A stretch of 64,000 bases of DNA from contig NC_092051.1 in assembly GCF_003086295.3 (NCBI RefSeq), positions 75,207,772 through 75,271,771 of the forward strand, written 5' to 3'. The number at the start of each line of letters is the position of its first letter. Position 1 is the stretch's first letter. The position numbers were made by a program, and so were the translations under genes. Shown piece after piece: positions 1 through 10,472 of the stretch. The notes under the pieces were generated by a model. It did not search any database. It saw nothing but the letters and a program-made list of their open reading frames with translations, and had not been told where the DNA came from. This stretch comes from Arachis hypogaea. Its lineage: Eukaryota > Streptophyta > Magnoliopsida > Fabales > Fabaceae.

Positions 1-884
1 TATTGTTGCATTGATGATTTTTATGATTAATTGTGTTGTTTGAATGATTGTATGTTGATATATAATTGTTAGTAGGTACTTGTTAGTTCCAATTTAATTG
101 CAATTTGAATATGTCTTTTATTAATGATTACCATGTGTTTGATGAAATGTTTCCTTTGATTATGGAGTAGTTCTCTTTACTCTTGGCCTAGGCTAAGGGA
201 ATTGGGTAAACTTGAGTAATTGGGTCTAATAGATTTGATGATTTGGGAACCCTTAGTAGTCAATTTGATAGCCATTGACACTAGTCTACTACTAGGTTAA
301 TTAGTAGTGAGGTTGGACCTTATGGGTTGATGTTGACTAAACCATTTAACATACTTCAAGTATAGAAGTAGACTTAATGAGTTTGGTTCCTCATAATTGT
401 CAAGATATGGTTATTAGACAATGATAGTGACCCCAATTCCCATGTCTAGCCAAGAATTGCTTTTATTACTCATATTTGAAAACCCAAAAATCCTAATTGC
501 CTTGTCTTAGTCATAGTGATTTTTTAGTTTTAGAATAGAATTATAGTGGATGTTATTCTGTTAGTTTAAAATTGCTCACATCTTGCTTTAGATGTTTGAA
601 TTAGTTTCTTGCACTCCAAGATTACTTGCTTGTTAAGATTCCTAGTTTAATTTCTTGCTCATGACTTGCAACCCCAGATTTCTAACCAATGTTGAAGCAC
701 ATGTTTGCCCATTCCTTGTGAGACGACCCGAGGTTCGAATACTTCGGTTACTTTTATTGGGGTTAAACTTGTGACAACCAAATTCCTTTCTAAATTTGAC
801 TCAAGGATTGTTGTTGGGTAGAGCTATATTTTCAACGGGATTTTATTGAGGAATTCTATATCGACATAACCCTCGAGCTAATCA
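1..884 (+). repeat. 3' part of an LTR (element D), cut by the window edge
   Basis: This AT-rich non-coding stretch is the reverse complement of about 21694-22570, the 3' LTR of element E. Shared blocks include the stretch reading ggctaagggaattgggtaaa near 190 and the one ending near 780 with cttgtgacaacca. E's LTR runs from TGATGAG to TTTATCA, so the CA at 883-884 is the likely 3' end of this LTR on the + strand. No primer-binding site follows. Protease code begins at once, so the leader and gag were deleted. The left end lies outside the window. Confidence 0.75.
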
Positions 885-1255
885 CAGACAAATCCATCAA
901 GCAAGCACTTGGGATTGTGGAGAATGTATTAGTAAAGGTGGGGAATTTTTTCCTCCCAGCGGACTTTGTCATCCTAGACATGGAGGAAGATGACAACACT
1001 TCCATCATTCTAGGGAGACCCTTCTTAGCTACGGGCAGAGCATTAATAGATGTTGAAAAAGGAGAATTGAAGCTAAGAGTGCACGAAGAGCATATAGTGT
1101 TCCATGTCTTTAAGAATTTGCAAGATTCCACTCAAGAAAAAGATTATATAAAGATTGATTACAGAGATCCAAATTTGAAAGAGGCACTTGATGAGTCACT
1201 CTCGATGCACTCAAGCTCATACTGGAAAGGAAGGGAAGAAGTGGAAGTATTTTAA
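885..1255 (+). pseudogene. Athila-type retropepsin fragment (element D)
   Basis: The reading frame from about 885 gives the C-terminal half of a gypsy aspartic protease. It contains VENVLVKVGNFFLPADFVIL, the block TSIILGRPFLATGRA and then DVEKGELKLRV. The same order is seen in the better copy of element A at 15900-16060 and in G at 61330-61500. The N-terminal half with the catalytic D-x-G-A motif is absent because the fragment starts directly after an LTR end. The frame stops at 1253-1255. Such proteases mature the Gag-Pol polyprotein, but this fragment cannot be active. Confidence 0.85.
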
Positions 1256-1614
1256 TAAGCTCAAAGAATTGAGAAGGAACTCTAACCAAAGCCTCCATAT
1301 GAAGTCCTCAACAAGAACCTTCCAAACATTGAGATCCCAAAACGTGAACCACCTCCTGAAAAACAGATGAACTCCAAGAAGAAAGTGCAAAGAGGGTGGA
1401 GAAACAAAAAAATTCCCCAAAAGGCTTCATACCAGGGGATAAAGTGATGCTAACCTACCAACTAATGGAAACATCTCCACACTTTTCCAGATACTACACA
1501 GTGAATAAAATCCTCTCATTTGAACATGTGGAAATCATCAAGAAGGATACTAGGAGAAAGCTCACTGTGAGAGGGGAAGGGCTAAGGCATTATGATCACT
1601 ATCCTCCCTAATAA
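1256..1614 (+). pseudogene. Protease-tail / integrase C-terminal remnant (element D)
   Basis: After the stop at 1253-1255 the sequence keeps an open frame at 1396-1611 with GFIPGDKVMLTYQ, FSRYYTVNKIL and a terminal KLTVRGEGLRHYDHYPP. The last block resembles the end of Athila integrases (FTVNGQRLKHY in A, FKVNGRRVKKYHG in E). No RT, RNase H or integrase core lies between the protease fragment and this tail, so roughly 3 kb of pol is missing. It reads like the joint seen in deleted Athila derivatives. Two stop codons follow at 1612. The assignment as an integrase tail rests on position and short motif likeness only. Confidence 0.6.
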
Positions 1615-3150
1615 GGGACAACCGTCAAGCTAGTGACGATAAAAGAGCGCTTGTTGGGAGGCAACCCAACCATAGTTAGCTCCTTCATACCCTTCTTAGA
1701 ATAAATGGTTAGTTCAATGTCTATGTATTGCAAGGAATTAAGTTTGGTATTCCATACCAATGTGATTGTATCAATAGAGAAACAAAATCAAGGGTGAATG
1801 TATGGTACTAAGTTTGGTATTCCACCATTAACAGTGGTTGAGCACAAAATAACCTTTGAGACAAACATGAATAATCACAAATTCCAAACAATCATACAAA
1901 TTGACTAAACTTGCATTTCACCTGTTTACCTTTTAGCTTTGTAGTTTATTTCCTTATAGATTTAAAGTACATGATGTAGTATGCATGCATGAAAGATGGA
2001 CTTATTTTTGCATATAGAAGTAAGCAAAGAACTAATTTTGGTGTTTAGACACCATTTGTAGTTCAAGAATTCATAAGCATACACGCATGATAACTACATT
2101 TCAAGTGCTTGGGTACAAGCAACTTTCAAAGTTCATTGTAGGCAATCACTTCAGTTTTTGGAAGAACTAAGCATCATCAACCAAAGAGACAGAAAGGGAT
2201 ACAAAGACCAACAATGATGATGATAAGGAGTAAAGCAAGTGAACACCAGGAGGTTGTATTGTAAAGTGATTGTTGCATATTCAAAATTGTTTGAATTGAA
2301 ATTGATATTATGCCCCGTTAGTTTTCATAGTATAGGTTTGTTGTAGCTTAATAACCATGATGTTAGATAGCTCAGAGCACCATACTCTTGAAAAATTGCT
2401 TGCCCTCAATATCTCTAAGAATGCGAACAGAGAACATTTCTTTGAAAAGAAGGATTGAGGAATCTTAAAAATGTTGAGGCAAGCAAAAGATTAAGAGAAG
2501 CGGTGGTTCTGATTGTATAATTGTGTATTGAGGTTGCATGTTTGTGAAAACTTGCATGGGAGCTCATAGGCAGGAAATGAAGTTTATAGAAATATTATGG
2601 AAATTCTCAAACATCTATTAATCCAAGAAGCAGCAACAAAAGAAAACAAAAGAAAAGAAAAACAAAAGAACAAGGTCCAGGGCTCTGAGCCTCAATTACT
2701 AGGAAGATAAAGAAAGAAACAAGAACTCAAAGAGTTATTGTCCTAGTTAAATGCTTGTGGTAGATTTGTGTCAAAGAGAAAAGCTTGAGCAATTAAATCC
2801 TAAGGGGTGCTTCAACACCTAATACCTTAGACCAACTGGTTTGGGAGTATTAATTGAAAGCTTATCTTAAAAAGCCGCTTTGAGACATGACACCTAGAGT
2901 CGAGGCCAAGATACAAAAAGAAAAAAATGTTAGAAATAAATGCTGCTTCAAGGTGACTATCTATAAAGAGGATTCCATGATACCATCTAAATGAAACTCC
3001 TAAGATCTAAGACTTCCAAGATGTAGGGACTAATAAGCACTGGAACCCTTGCATGAGCATATAATTCAGAGTTCATCTCACCATCACTCAATCACTTCAC
3101 TCACCAAGACATTATAAGCTATTCTTCAACCCATTCCAATTAAAAGAAAC
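1615..3150 (+). other. 3' non-coding region of element D
   Basis: There is no credible coding sequence here. It starts with the post-pol hairpin at 1641-1671 and has repeated (C)TAAGTTTGGT motifs at about 1738 and 1806. The part at 2786-2890 matches, in inverse orientation, A's 3' region at 9780-9900 (blocks such as ggggtg(c/t)ttcaacaccta and gaccaactggttt). This identifies it as an Athila 3' region. The 3' LTR is missing, and the junction with element B lies near 3140-3155. Confidence 0.6.
1641..1671 (+). other. Conserved post-pol hairpin (element D copy)
   Basis: The sequence reads aaaagagcgcttgttgggag and then gcaacccaacc. Stem GTTGGG (1653-1658) pairs with CCCAAC (1665-1670) around the loop AGGCAA. 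It lies about 40 nt after the pol stop. Equivalent hairpins occur in A, E, F and H, with compensated stem changes. Confidence 0.6.
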
Positions 3151-3464
3151 CTCTGCGCATAGCCGACGAAGGAAGATGTCTCAAGAGAGAGCCGATGAGG
3201 TGGCCAAGCAAATGGCCAGCTTGTTAGAAGCAGGGTTCATCCGAGAACTGGACTACTCGACCTAGTTGTCAAAATATAATCCTGGTTAAGAAGGCTAATG
3301 GGAAGTGGAGGATGTGCGTAGACTACTCTGACCTCAAAAAGGCGTGCCCCAAAAACTCTTTCCCCCTCTCCAACATTGATGCTCTAGTGGACGCGGCAGT
3401 GGGATATCGCTTTCTGAGTTTCATGGATGCATACTCCGGTTACAACCAGATACCAATGCATAGG
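3151..3464 (+). pseudogene. Element B reverse transcriptase, N-terminal part
   Basis: The translation gives ADEVAKQMASLLEAGFI, then after a TAG and a 1-nt frame change VKKANGKWRMCVDYSDLKKA, CPKNSFPLSNIDALVDAA and FMDAYSGYNQIPMH. These are the fingers and the first catalytic Asp region (LSFMDAYSGY) of gypsy RT. The match breaks exactly at 3460-3464 (ATAGG), where solo LTR C sits, and resumes at 5522 with the same ATAGG. The stop and frameshift are inherited decay, separate from the insertion. Confidence 0.9.
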
Positions 3465-3804
3465 TGATGCATTCGCATTTTTTTTAAATTAGCTAATTAG
3501 TTTAAGTAAGTTTTAGCTTAAATTCATGCATTTTATTCAAAATAAACAACCACTTGAATGAAGTTCCCATCGTACACTAATATGTCAAGGACTGGGTGAT
3601 TTTCTGCACAACTTCATGTAATTGCTCAAGAGGCAGAGCTTCGATATATTGCTATTTTGTTTTGTGATCATGATAGGGGAGAAGAGCACAATATCTTAGC
3701 GCTACGCTTCCTTGAAGAATGCTACATTCCCCTACAGCACAACCCTTGGCACTACGCTCTCTCTTTCAAAGAGTGCTACGTTCTCCATCCAAGAAAATTT
3801 GACT

Positions 3805-4245
3805 AGCGACGCGTACGCGAGGGTGATGCGTACGCGTGTAAGTAGCATCTTCAAAAGGTCACGCGTACGCGTGGACGACGCGTACGCGTGGGAGGGATCT
3901 ACGCTCTTCACCCAAGAGTGCTGCATTCTCCATTGAAGAGGGCCTGTGATAACCTTTAAAGTTGGATTTAAATTTGGCTAGCGATGCGTACGTGTGGAAG
4001 TAGCATTTGTGAAGGGTCATGCAAACGTGTGGATAGAGCGGCAGCATGGAAGTGACATTTTGAAATCAACGCGTACGCGTGAATGATGCATATTCATGGG
4101 AGAGCTCTCTTGGCGCGAGCACTACGCTCTCATGGAGAGCGCTACAGAGGACGCGTAGGCGTATGTGATGCGTACGCGTGACAAGTACTGAAGATAGTGA
4201 AGACGCGCATGCATGGGAGACGCGTATGTGTGGATGCACGAGCAC
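3805..4245 (+). repeat. CGCG-palindrome array in the U3 of solo LTR C
   Basis: Repeated palindromes of the type ACGCG-TA-CGCGT occur singly and in pairs, for example tcacgcgtacgcgtgg directly followed by acgacgcgtacgcgtggg near 3860-3895. They are interleaved with repeats of CACTACGCTCT. CpG density is far above the AT-rich surroundings. The array ends about 110 bp before the TATA box. Confidence 0.85.
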
Positions 4246-4353
4246 TACGCTCTCCTCAAGAACACTACGTTCTACTGGGAGCATCCACACCATATCAACT
4301 AAAAGCCCACTTTGAGCAGCTTGCAAGTACACCTGAAGAAACCACTTAACCAG

Positions 4354-4361
4354 TATAAATA
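4354..4361 (+). promoter_or_regulatory. TATA box of LTR C
   Basis: TATAAATA lies in the context cagtataaatagggggc, within the LTR downstream of the palindrome array. This is a standard plant core promoter arrangement. The transcription start would lie about 30 bp further on. Confidence 0.7.
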
Positions 4362-5526
4362 GGGGGCATCTTGAATCACAGAGGACTTCTTCTGGATCTT
4401 CTTTTTACTTCTTTTTCTTTTAGATCTCTTTTGTACTTTTACACTTTTTGAATTTTACTTTTTGCACTTAGATTTTTTATCACTCTCTCAATCTTACTTT
4501 TATCAGAAGCTTTCTTTTCCTCTTTTGTCTCTATGCTTATTTTAATTTCCAGTTTTGAATTTCAATTTGTACTTGGAGCTATGAGTCACTAAACCCCATT
4601 TTTACTAGGGGGAGGAGCTCTGTTGGTTTTAATGAATTGATAATTCTTCTTTTCTTCTTAATTCAAGTGATCCATCTCAGAGGAAACTCTTGTGCTTCAT
4701 AGATTCAATTACCATCGAGTGAGGGATTAAATCTATTTGAATTGTGTGATGAACTTGAGAAAGAAGTCATAGAATTCAGTTTGGGATTTATCCTCTCATA
4801 ATTCTCCTGATTGATACATTCTAGGTTGGTATGTGAGATGTAACCTCCCTGAATTGAAATCTCGAGAGTTGTGTGGCATTTGGGCTTAGAAATTGATCTT
4901 CTCCTGTTCTTATGAGCAATTAGATCAAGAGATTGGCTATTGTTTGTGACAAGAGAAATTGAATCACCAAGAGATTGGGATCCAATTATTCACAATCCGC
5001 CATAAATCTGTTCACATGATTGAGAAGGAAGTGATCAACATTAATTCATGAGAAATCAACATCTCTGATCCCTAGTGATCTCACCCATCACAGAGTCTCA
5101 CTACAATTTCTTTTTAGTTTCTCCCAACACCCAATTTCCGTGTTTCATTTTGGCAATTTAGAATTCTAATCATTTACATTCTAGGTTTTACGTTCTTGCA
5201 ATTTACATTTCTGCTATTTACATTTCAGTTCTTCTTTCTTGCACTTTAAGTTTCTGCTATTTACACTTCCAGTCATTTAATTCATTCTCTTTTACTTTCA
5301 GTCATTTAAATTTCCTGTCATCTATATTTTTGCACTTTAATTCCATGCTGAATATATCAAGAAATTACAAATTATCCGCCTAACTAGAACACCATTTAAC
5401 TAAAATTGCTTAATCTACTAATCCTCGTGGGATCGATCTCACCCTAAGTGATTTTTATTACTTGATACGACCTGGCATACTTGCCGGTAGTTAATATGTG
5501 AAATTTTAATTTTACATATCAATAGG

Positions 5527-6510
5527 CCAAACGAGGAGAAAATGGCGTTCATAACGCCAGGAGGCACATATTGCTATAGGGTAATGCCGTTTGGACTAAA
5601 GAAAGCAGGAGCTACTTATCAAAGGCTGATGAATAAAGTTCTAGGCAACCTTATCTGGAGGTCGTTAGAAGTGTACGTGGACGACATACTGGTGAAGATC
5701 ACCCATTCAGAGGAGCTCGTGACCGACCTAGAGACCGTGTTCGCATCCCATCGGCGACACAATATGAGGCGTAATCCCTTTAAGTGTGCTTTCGCTACGG
5801 AGGCCGGGAAGTTCTTGGGTTTCATGATAACCCAGAGGGGGGTCGAATCCAACACTGAGAAGTGGGAAGCGATCCTGCGAATGACGAGCCCGGGATGCAT
5901 CAAGGACGTGCAGAGACTGGCTGGAAGACTCACGGCCCTGTCCTGGTTTCTCGGTGCATCAGTGGCCAGAGCCCTCCCATTTTTCAACTTGATGAAAAAA
6001 GGAATAGTTTTCGAGGGGACCCCGGCGTTTGAGGAGGCCTTCAACCACTTCAAGAGAGTACTCTCGGCACCTCTAGTCCTCAGCAAACCCAAGGAGGGTG
6101 AGACACTATTCTTGTATTTGGCAGTAACAGACAAGGCCTTGGTGGCCGTCTTGGTATGAGAAGAGGGGAAAGCCCAACAGCCGATCTACTTTGTTAGTAA
6201 AGCGCCACAAGGGGCCGAGTTGAGGTACATTAAATTGGAAAAGCTAGCATATACGCTCTTAACCTTGTCCCGAAGGATGCGGCAATACTTCCAAGGACAC
6301 CGAATAATCGTCAGAACGGATCACGCGATTTGCCAAGTCTTGCAGAAGCCCGACCTCGCGGGAAAGACGATGACCTGGGCAATCGAACTATCTCAGTATG
6401 ACCTACAGTACGAACCTAGACATGCAATCAAGGCCCAGGCAATGGCTGATTTCTTAGTAAAAGTGACGGGAGACCCACACGAAATTCCGAACACGCGGTG
6501 AAAACTCCAT
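5527..6510 (+). pseudogene. Element B reverse transcriptase (palm to C-term) and RNase H
   Basis: The frame at 5542-6159 has the RT palm VMPFGLKKAGATYQRLMNKV and the catalytic box VYVDDILVK, then the connection region with FLGFMITQRGVE and VQRLAGRLTAL. After a TGA at 6157-6159 it continues in frame as RNase H with PIYFVSKA, LEKLAYTLL and VRTDHAICQVL, and ends near 6501 at a TGA. The order and motifs fit Tat-lineage pol. The catalytic YVDD is intact, but the stop codons and the C and A insertions rule out function. Confidence 0.92.
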
Positions 6511-7384
6511 GTGGACGTAGCTTCCTACCAGAAGTTTGGAGGAACGGGAATAATCCTAGAGAGCCTGACTGGAATGGTATATGAGCAGTCCATTAAGTTC
6601 GAGTTCCCCATATCCAACAACCAAGCAGAATACGAAGCCTTCGTCGGTGGGATACTCTTAGCAAAGGAAGTCGGAGCAACTAGGGTGGAGGTGTGCAGCG
6701 ACTCCCAGGTCGTCACCTCCTAAATTAATGGGACGTATCAAGCGAGGGACTCCCTACTGCAAAAATAGCTGGAAAGGGTCAAAAGGCTAAGCAAAGAATT
6801 CGATGAGGTCGTGGTGCAACACGTCCCCAGAGAGAGGAACACCCGAGCTGACCTCCTGTCAAAACTTGCTAGTATGAAGCGAGAAGCGGGGAACCAATCC
6901 TTAATACAAGGTTTACTGAAAGAACTAACGGTCATGCTGCATTTAACCCAAACAGCCGACATCCCCTCATGGATGGATCCAGTCACCGTTTTTCTGGAAA
7001 AAGGAAAGCTCCCTGATAACGACAAGGTTACGAAGTCGCTAAGGAAGGAAGCGGCCAAATACGTTATAGTCCAAGGACAGCTGTTCAAGAGGGGATTGAA
7101 CCAGCCTTTGCTGAAATGCCTACGTCCCGAACAAATGAACTACGTATTAACAGAAGTCCACGAGTGGTGTTGCGGCCACCACGTCTAAGGGAGGGCCTTA
7201 GCCCGGAATCTTGTCAGGGCCGGCTACTTTTGGCCCTCAATGATGTTAGACTCCCAAGAGTTCGTAAAGAAATGTAGGAAGTTCAAGGAAAACACCAATT
7301 TCCACAATGCCCCAGCAACATAACTGAGTCTACTGATGGCCTCCCGACCCTTCTCTCAGTGGAGGATCGACCTATCGGGACCCT
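6511..7384 (+). pseudogene. Element B archaeal-type RNase H and integrase N-terminus
   Basis: The reading 6511-6723 gives GGTGIILESLTGMVYEQ and SNNQAEYEAFVGGILLAKE followed by VCSDSQVVTS, which is the second RNase H (aRNH) fold of Tat/Ogre elements. The frame at 6811-7188 has VQHVPRERNTRADLLSKLAS, a spacer, and the start of the integrase zinc finger. After a stop this continues as AGYFWPSMMLDSQEFVKKC with a damaged CxxC, then QWRIDLSGP with the first catalytic Asp. The code is interrupted exactly at ACCCT (7380-7384) by element A and resumes at 20631. Confidence 0.9.
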
Positions 7385-9523
7385 TGATGCAAGGAAACTT
7401 GTCTCTCAACAAATTTCCCTTGGGCAAGTATACCAAATTATCTTCAAGTAAAAACTCACAATAGAGTGAGGTCGAATCCCACAGGCATTGATTGGTCAAG
7501 CAACTTTAATTAGAGGAATGTTCTAGTTGAGTAATTGTAGGAAGTTAAATGGCGGGAGAGTAAATAACAGAAAATGTAAGTGCTAGAAATAAATGGCGGA
7601 ATGTAAATGGCATAAAGTAAATTGCAGAATCTTAAATGGGGATTTGGGGAGATGAGTAGAAAAGTAAATGGCAGAAAATAAAGAGAATGTGTAAGATCAG
7701 AAATGGGGGATTCATTGGGCTTAGGAGATGTTGCATTCTCTGGATCAAGTTCATTCTCATATCTTTTCCAATCAATGCATTCATTGATTTCCTTGGCAAC
7801 CCAAACTCTCTAAGCTTGAACAATTGCCCAATTCCTTGATTTAATTGCTCATGGGAAGAGATAAAGTATGGTCACTGATTATACCATATATATTTCCAAA
7901 TCAAAGTGTTGGTAGGATTATATGTCACTATATCTATCCAAACCCCAATTTGGTCCAACATGAGAAAGTAATTCTAGCATGATCTCCTCATCCCTTTTCC
8001 AAGGCTCAGAGGAGATCTAATTATAGAAAGTTTCTTTTCCAAGACAACTAACCAATTGGATTAAGATCGAAAGCTTTCTAGTAAAATCAAGAGAAAAGAA
8101 AGAAGAAGAAGAATGAAAACTATAATTGATCCATCAAATTACAACAGAGCTCCCTAACCCAATAAAAAGGGGTTTAGTTGTTCATAGCTCTGGAAATGGA
8201 AGATGATAGAGAAGAGTACATTCTAAAACTAGAAGTTGCAGAGAAAGTAAAATATATAGAGTGTAGTTCTAAAGTTCCCGATCTACATTTTAATTCAAAA
8301 CTATCCCTATATATACTACTCTTCAGATCTTCTAGTTAGCTCTTCAAGTCTTGGATATGGGCCCTTGATCTTTAGTTGAAGAAGTTACAGTCTTTAGTGG
8401 GCTTAGCTTTGCTTGCAAAGAAAGTGTGAGTTAGGCATGATGGGAAGTTAGTTAGGACGTTAGTGGCGTTAACGTTAAGTGTAAACTTGGGTTCGAGAGC
8501 GTTAGTGACGATAACTTTGTCACTAACATTCCAAACTAGTTGATCCACGTTAACTTCAACGTTAGTGGTACTAACATAACCACTAACATAGCTTCTTAGC
8601 CCTTTGCAAACGTTATTGGCACTCACCTTTACCAATAACATTGCTCTTTGTCCCTCTCTTTCACGTTAATGGTCCACGTTAGTATAACTAACGTGGCCCT
8701 TAACGTGGGCATGCCAAGGCTCGAGAGCATTAGTGACACTTACCTTTGTCACTAACGCTTCAGAACACCCCTTCCTTCTACTTTAGTGCTTCACATTAAT
8801 GGCATTAACGTGACCACTAACGTGGGTGTATTTGCCATTTCCAACGTTAGTGACAAAGGTGAGTGTCACTAACATTGGCCTATCATTCATTGCTCTATGT
8901 TACCCTTGACCACTAACGTATGCAATTTAGGCTTGGTCTAGCGTTAGTGACAAAGGTCAGTGTCACTAACGTTTGCGACTTCCTCTTTTCTCCACGTTAG
9001 AGCCCACGTTAATTAGATTAACGTGGCTTAGTGTGGCATTTTGGAACGTTAGTGGTCTTCACTTTCACCACTAACGTTGGAGCTCCTCCTTTCTTCCACG
9101 TTAGTTCCCACGTTAGTGCACCTAACGTGGCAACTAACGTGGGTTATGATGGCATTCGAAGGCGTTATTGGTGGTTACTTTACCACTAACGTTGCAAGCT
9201 CACTCCCATTCCATGTTAGTGGTCACGTTAGTGAAGCTAACGTGACTGATAACGTGGTTCTTCTTTGCTTCCTTTGTCCTGAAATCAAACAAACAAGGTG
9301 CATCAAAGCTTTGTTTTAAGTCATGAGATCATGCATCATCCATACTATCATTCAACTCATGCATAATTCTCATGAAATCATGTAAAGTTCACAATGTTTG
9401 CTTGAATCAAGATTTAAGTGTATATTCATCCAAAACTTGCTTATTTACTAAGAAAATGCATGAAACTATCCTAAAATAGTAAAGAAAAAGGTCAGTGAAA
9501 CTGGCCAAAATGTCATGGCATCA
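7385..9523 (-). repeat. Element A 3' LTR (2139 bp)
   Basis: It aligns along its length with 18419-20630. On the + strand it starts TGATGCAAGG and ends GGCATCA. It differs from its partner by many substitutions and small deletions, so the insertion is not recent. In sense (-) order it has an inverted-repeat array (9258 to 8456), a TATA box TATATATA at 8308-8315 followed in sense by GGG, and a U5 ending near 7385. Confidence 0.93.
8456..9258 (-). repeat. Dense AACGTTAGTG inverted-repeat array in A's 3' LTR
   Basis: Several tens of copies of (C/A)ACGTTAGTG or its complement occur in about 0.8 kb, mostly as facing pairs. Examples are the arms cgttagtgacaaaggt and gtgtcactaacg near 8843-8876, and aacgttagtggt with ccactaacgtt near 9043-9078. 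The array ends about 140 bp upstream (sense) of the TATA box. It produces spurious ORFs, for example 9077-9319 (+), which I do not accept. Confidence 0.85.
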
Positions 9524-10472
9524 CAACACCAAACTTAAAGCTTGCTTGTCACTAAGCAAGTACTGAAACATAAGAATGATAAATGAAAGAACAAGAGAAA
9601 CAAGTTCTTATTATAAAAGTAAAGTTCTTGGTTTATAGGGTTTCATGCATAGCAACTTAGGTTCATTCCTTTACTGGTTTTCAGGTCCTTATCATGCTCT
9701 TGAATACTTGCTTGATTGCATCCTATGAGATCTTTATTCCTTGATCTCCCCCTTCTTTTCAGGGTTTATTGTATTCTTAGGCTAAGTGCTTTGTGAGTGG
9801 GCAACTCTTTAAAATAAGCTTTCAGCCAACACTCCCGAACCAGTTGGTTCAAGGTGCTAGGTGTTGAAACACCCCTAAAGACTTACTCCCTCAAGTCTCT
9901 CTCCCCCAAACATGCACACCACAGGCATATGGTTTGTTATTTTCTTTCCTTGAGGCCTTGGTGTCCAGTACCTCTTTGGGTTACTAAGTGTTCTGTGGCA
10001 AGGTTGCTCTTGATAGTGGATTTTCAGTTGATAATCCCGGGTTAGTTACCACAAGTTATCAAGTGATGAAGCACTCCTGAGAACTTATTCATCCAAGCAG
10101 ATCCTTGGCATAGGAACACCACAGACACATCCCTCAAGATTTAAACCCTTGGTGCCTAGCCTTATTTCTTATTCTTTTTCTTTCCTTTTTCCAACTTTCA
10201 CCGTTCTTTTTTTTCCTTATTGGGACCTTATTTTGTTTTTTAACTAGTCTCATAGGATGTGCTTCAAGCATAGGATTCAGAACATGTAGTTTCCTGTATA
10301 CCTTGTTGGTGGACCAACTTAGCTAACCAATTACTACACCACAAACATTAAGAACTTAATCCACAAGATGAATCCCACTATGGTTTTTCATAACCTTTTC
10401 TTTTATTTAGCTTAAAGAACAAGCATACATTTAAGCAGGATGAAATTAAAAGCAGGGAACTTAGACTAGCAC
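9524..10472 (-). other. Element A PPT and distal 3' non-coding region
   Basis: Next to the 3' LTR the sense strand reads CTTTAAGTTTGGTGTTGTG, a purine-rich PPT candidate at 9524-9541. The rest up to 10472 has no coding sequence. It shares blocks with D's 3' region at 2786-2890. The last five bases, AGCAC (10468-10472), are the left target duplication of solo LTR S. Confidence 0.6.

Larger units (their letters stand above)
3465..5521 (+). repeat. Solo LTR C (2057 bp) with target duplication ATAGG
   Basis: It begins TGATGCATTCGC and ends TTTTACATATCA, with perfect 5-bp duplications ATAGG at 3460-3464 and 5522-5526. Removing it rejoins the RT of element B. No second LTR or internal domain remains, as expected after LTR-LTR recombination. 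Inside are a CG-rich palindrome array (about 3805-4245), a TATA box at 4354-4361, and a 3' part (tggcatacttgccggtagtt) that resembles the U5 of other Athila LTRs here. It has no coding capacity. Confidence 0.92.

Noticed and set aside
5527..7384. Integrated pararetrovirus (caulimovirus-like)
   Set aside because: RT and RNase H are followed by a second RNase H and an integrase, which caulimoviruses lack. It is a Tat-type gypsy element.
9077..9319. 80-aa ORF, with relatives at 20196-20492, 8372-8641 and 19458-19724
   Set aside because: They are translations of the AACGTTAGTG inverted-repeat array in A's LTRs, open by chance on both strands.
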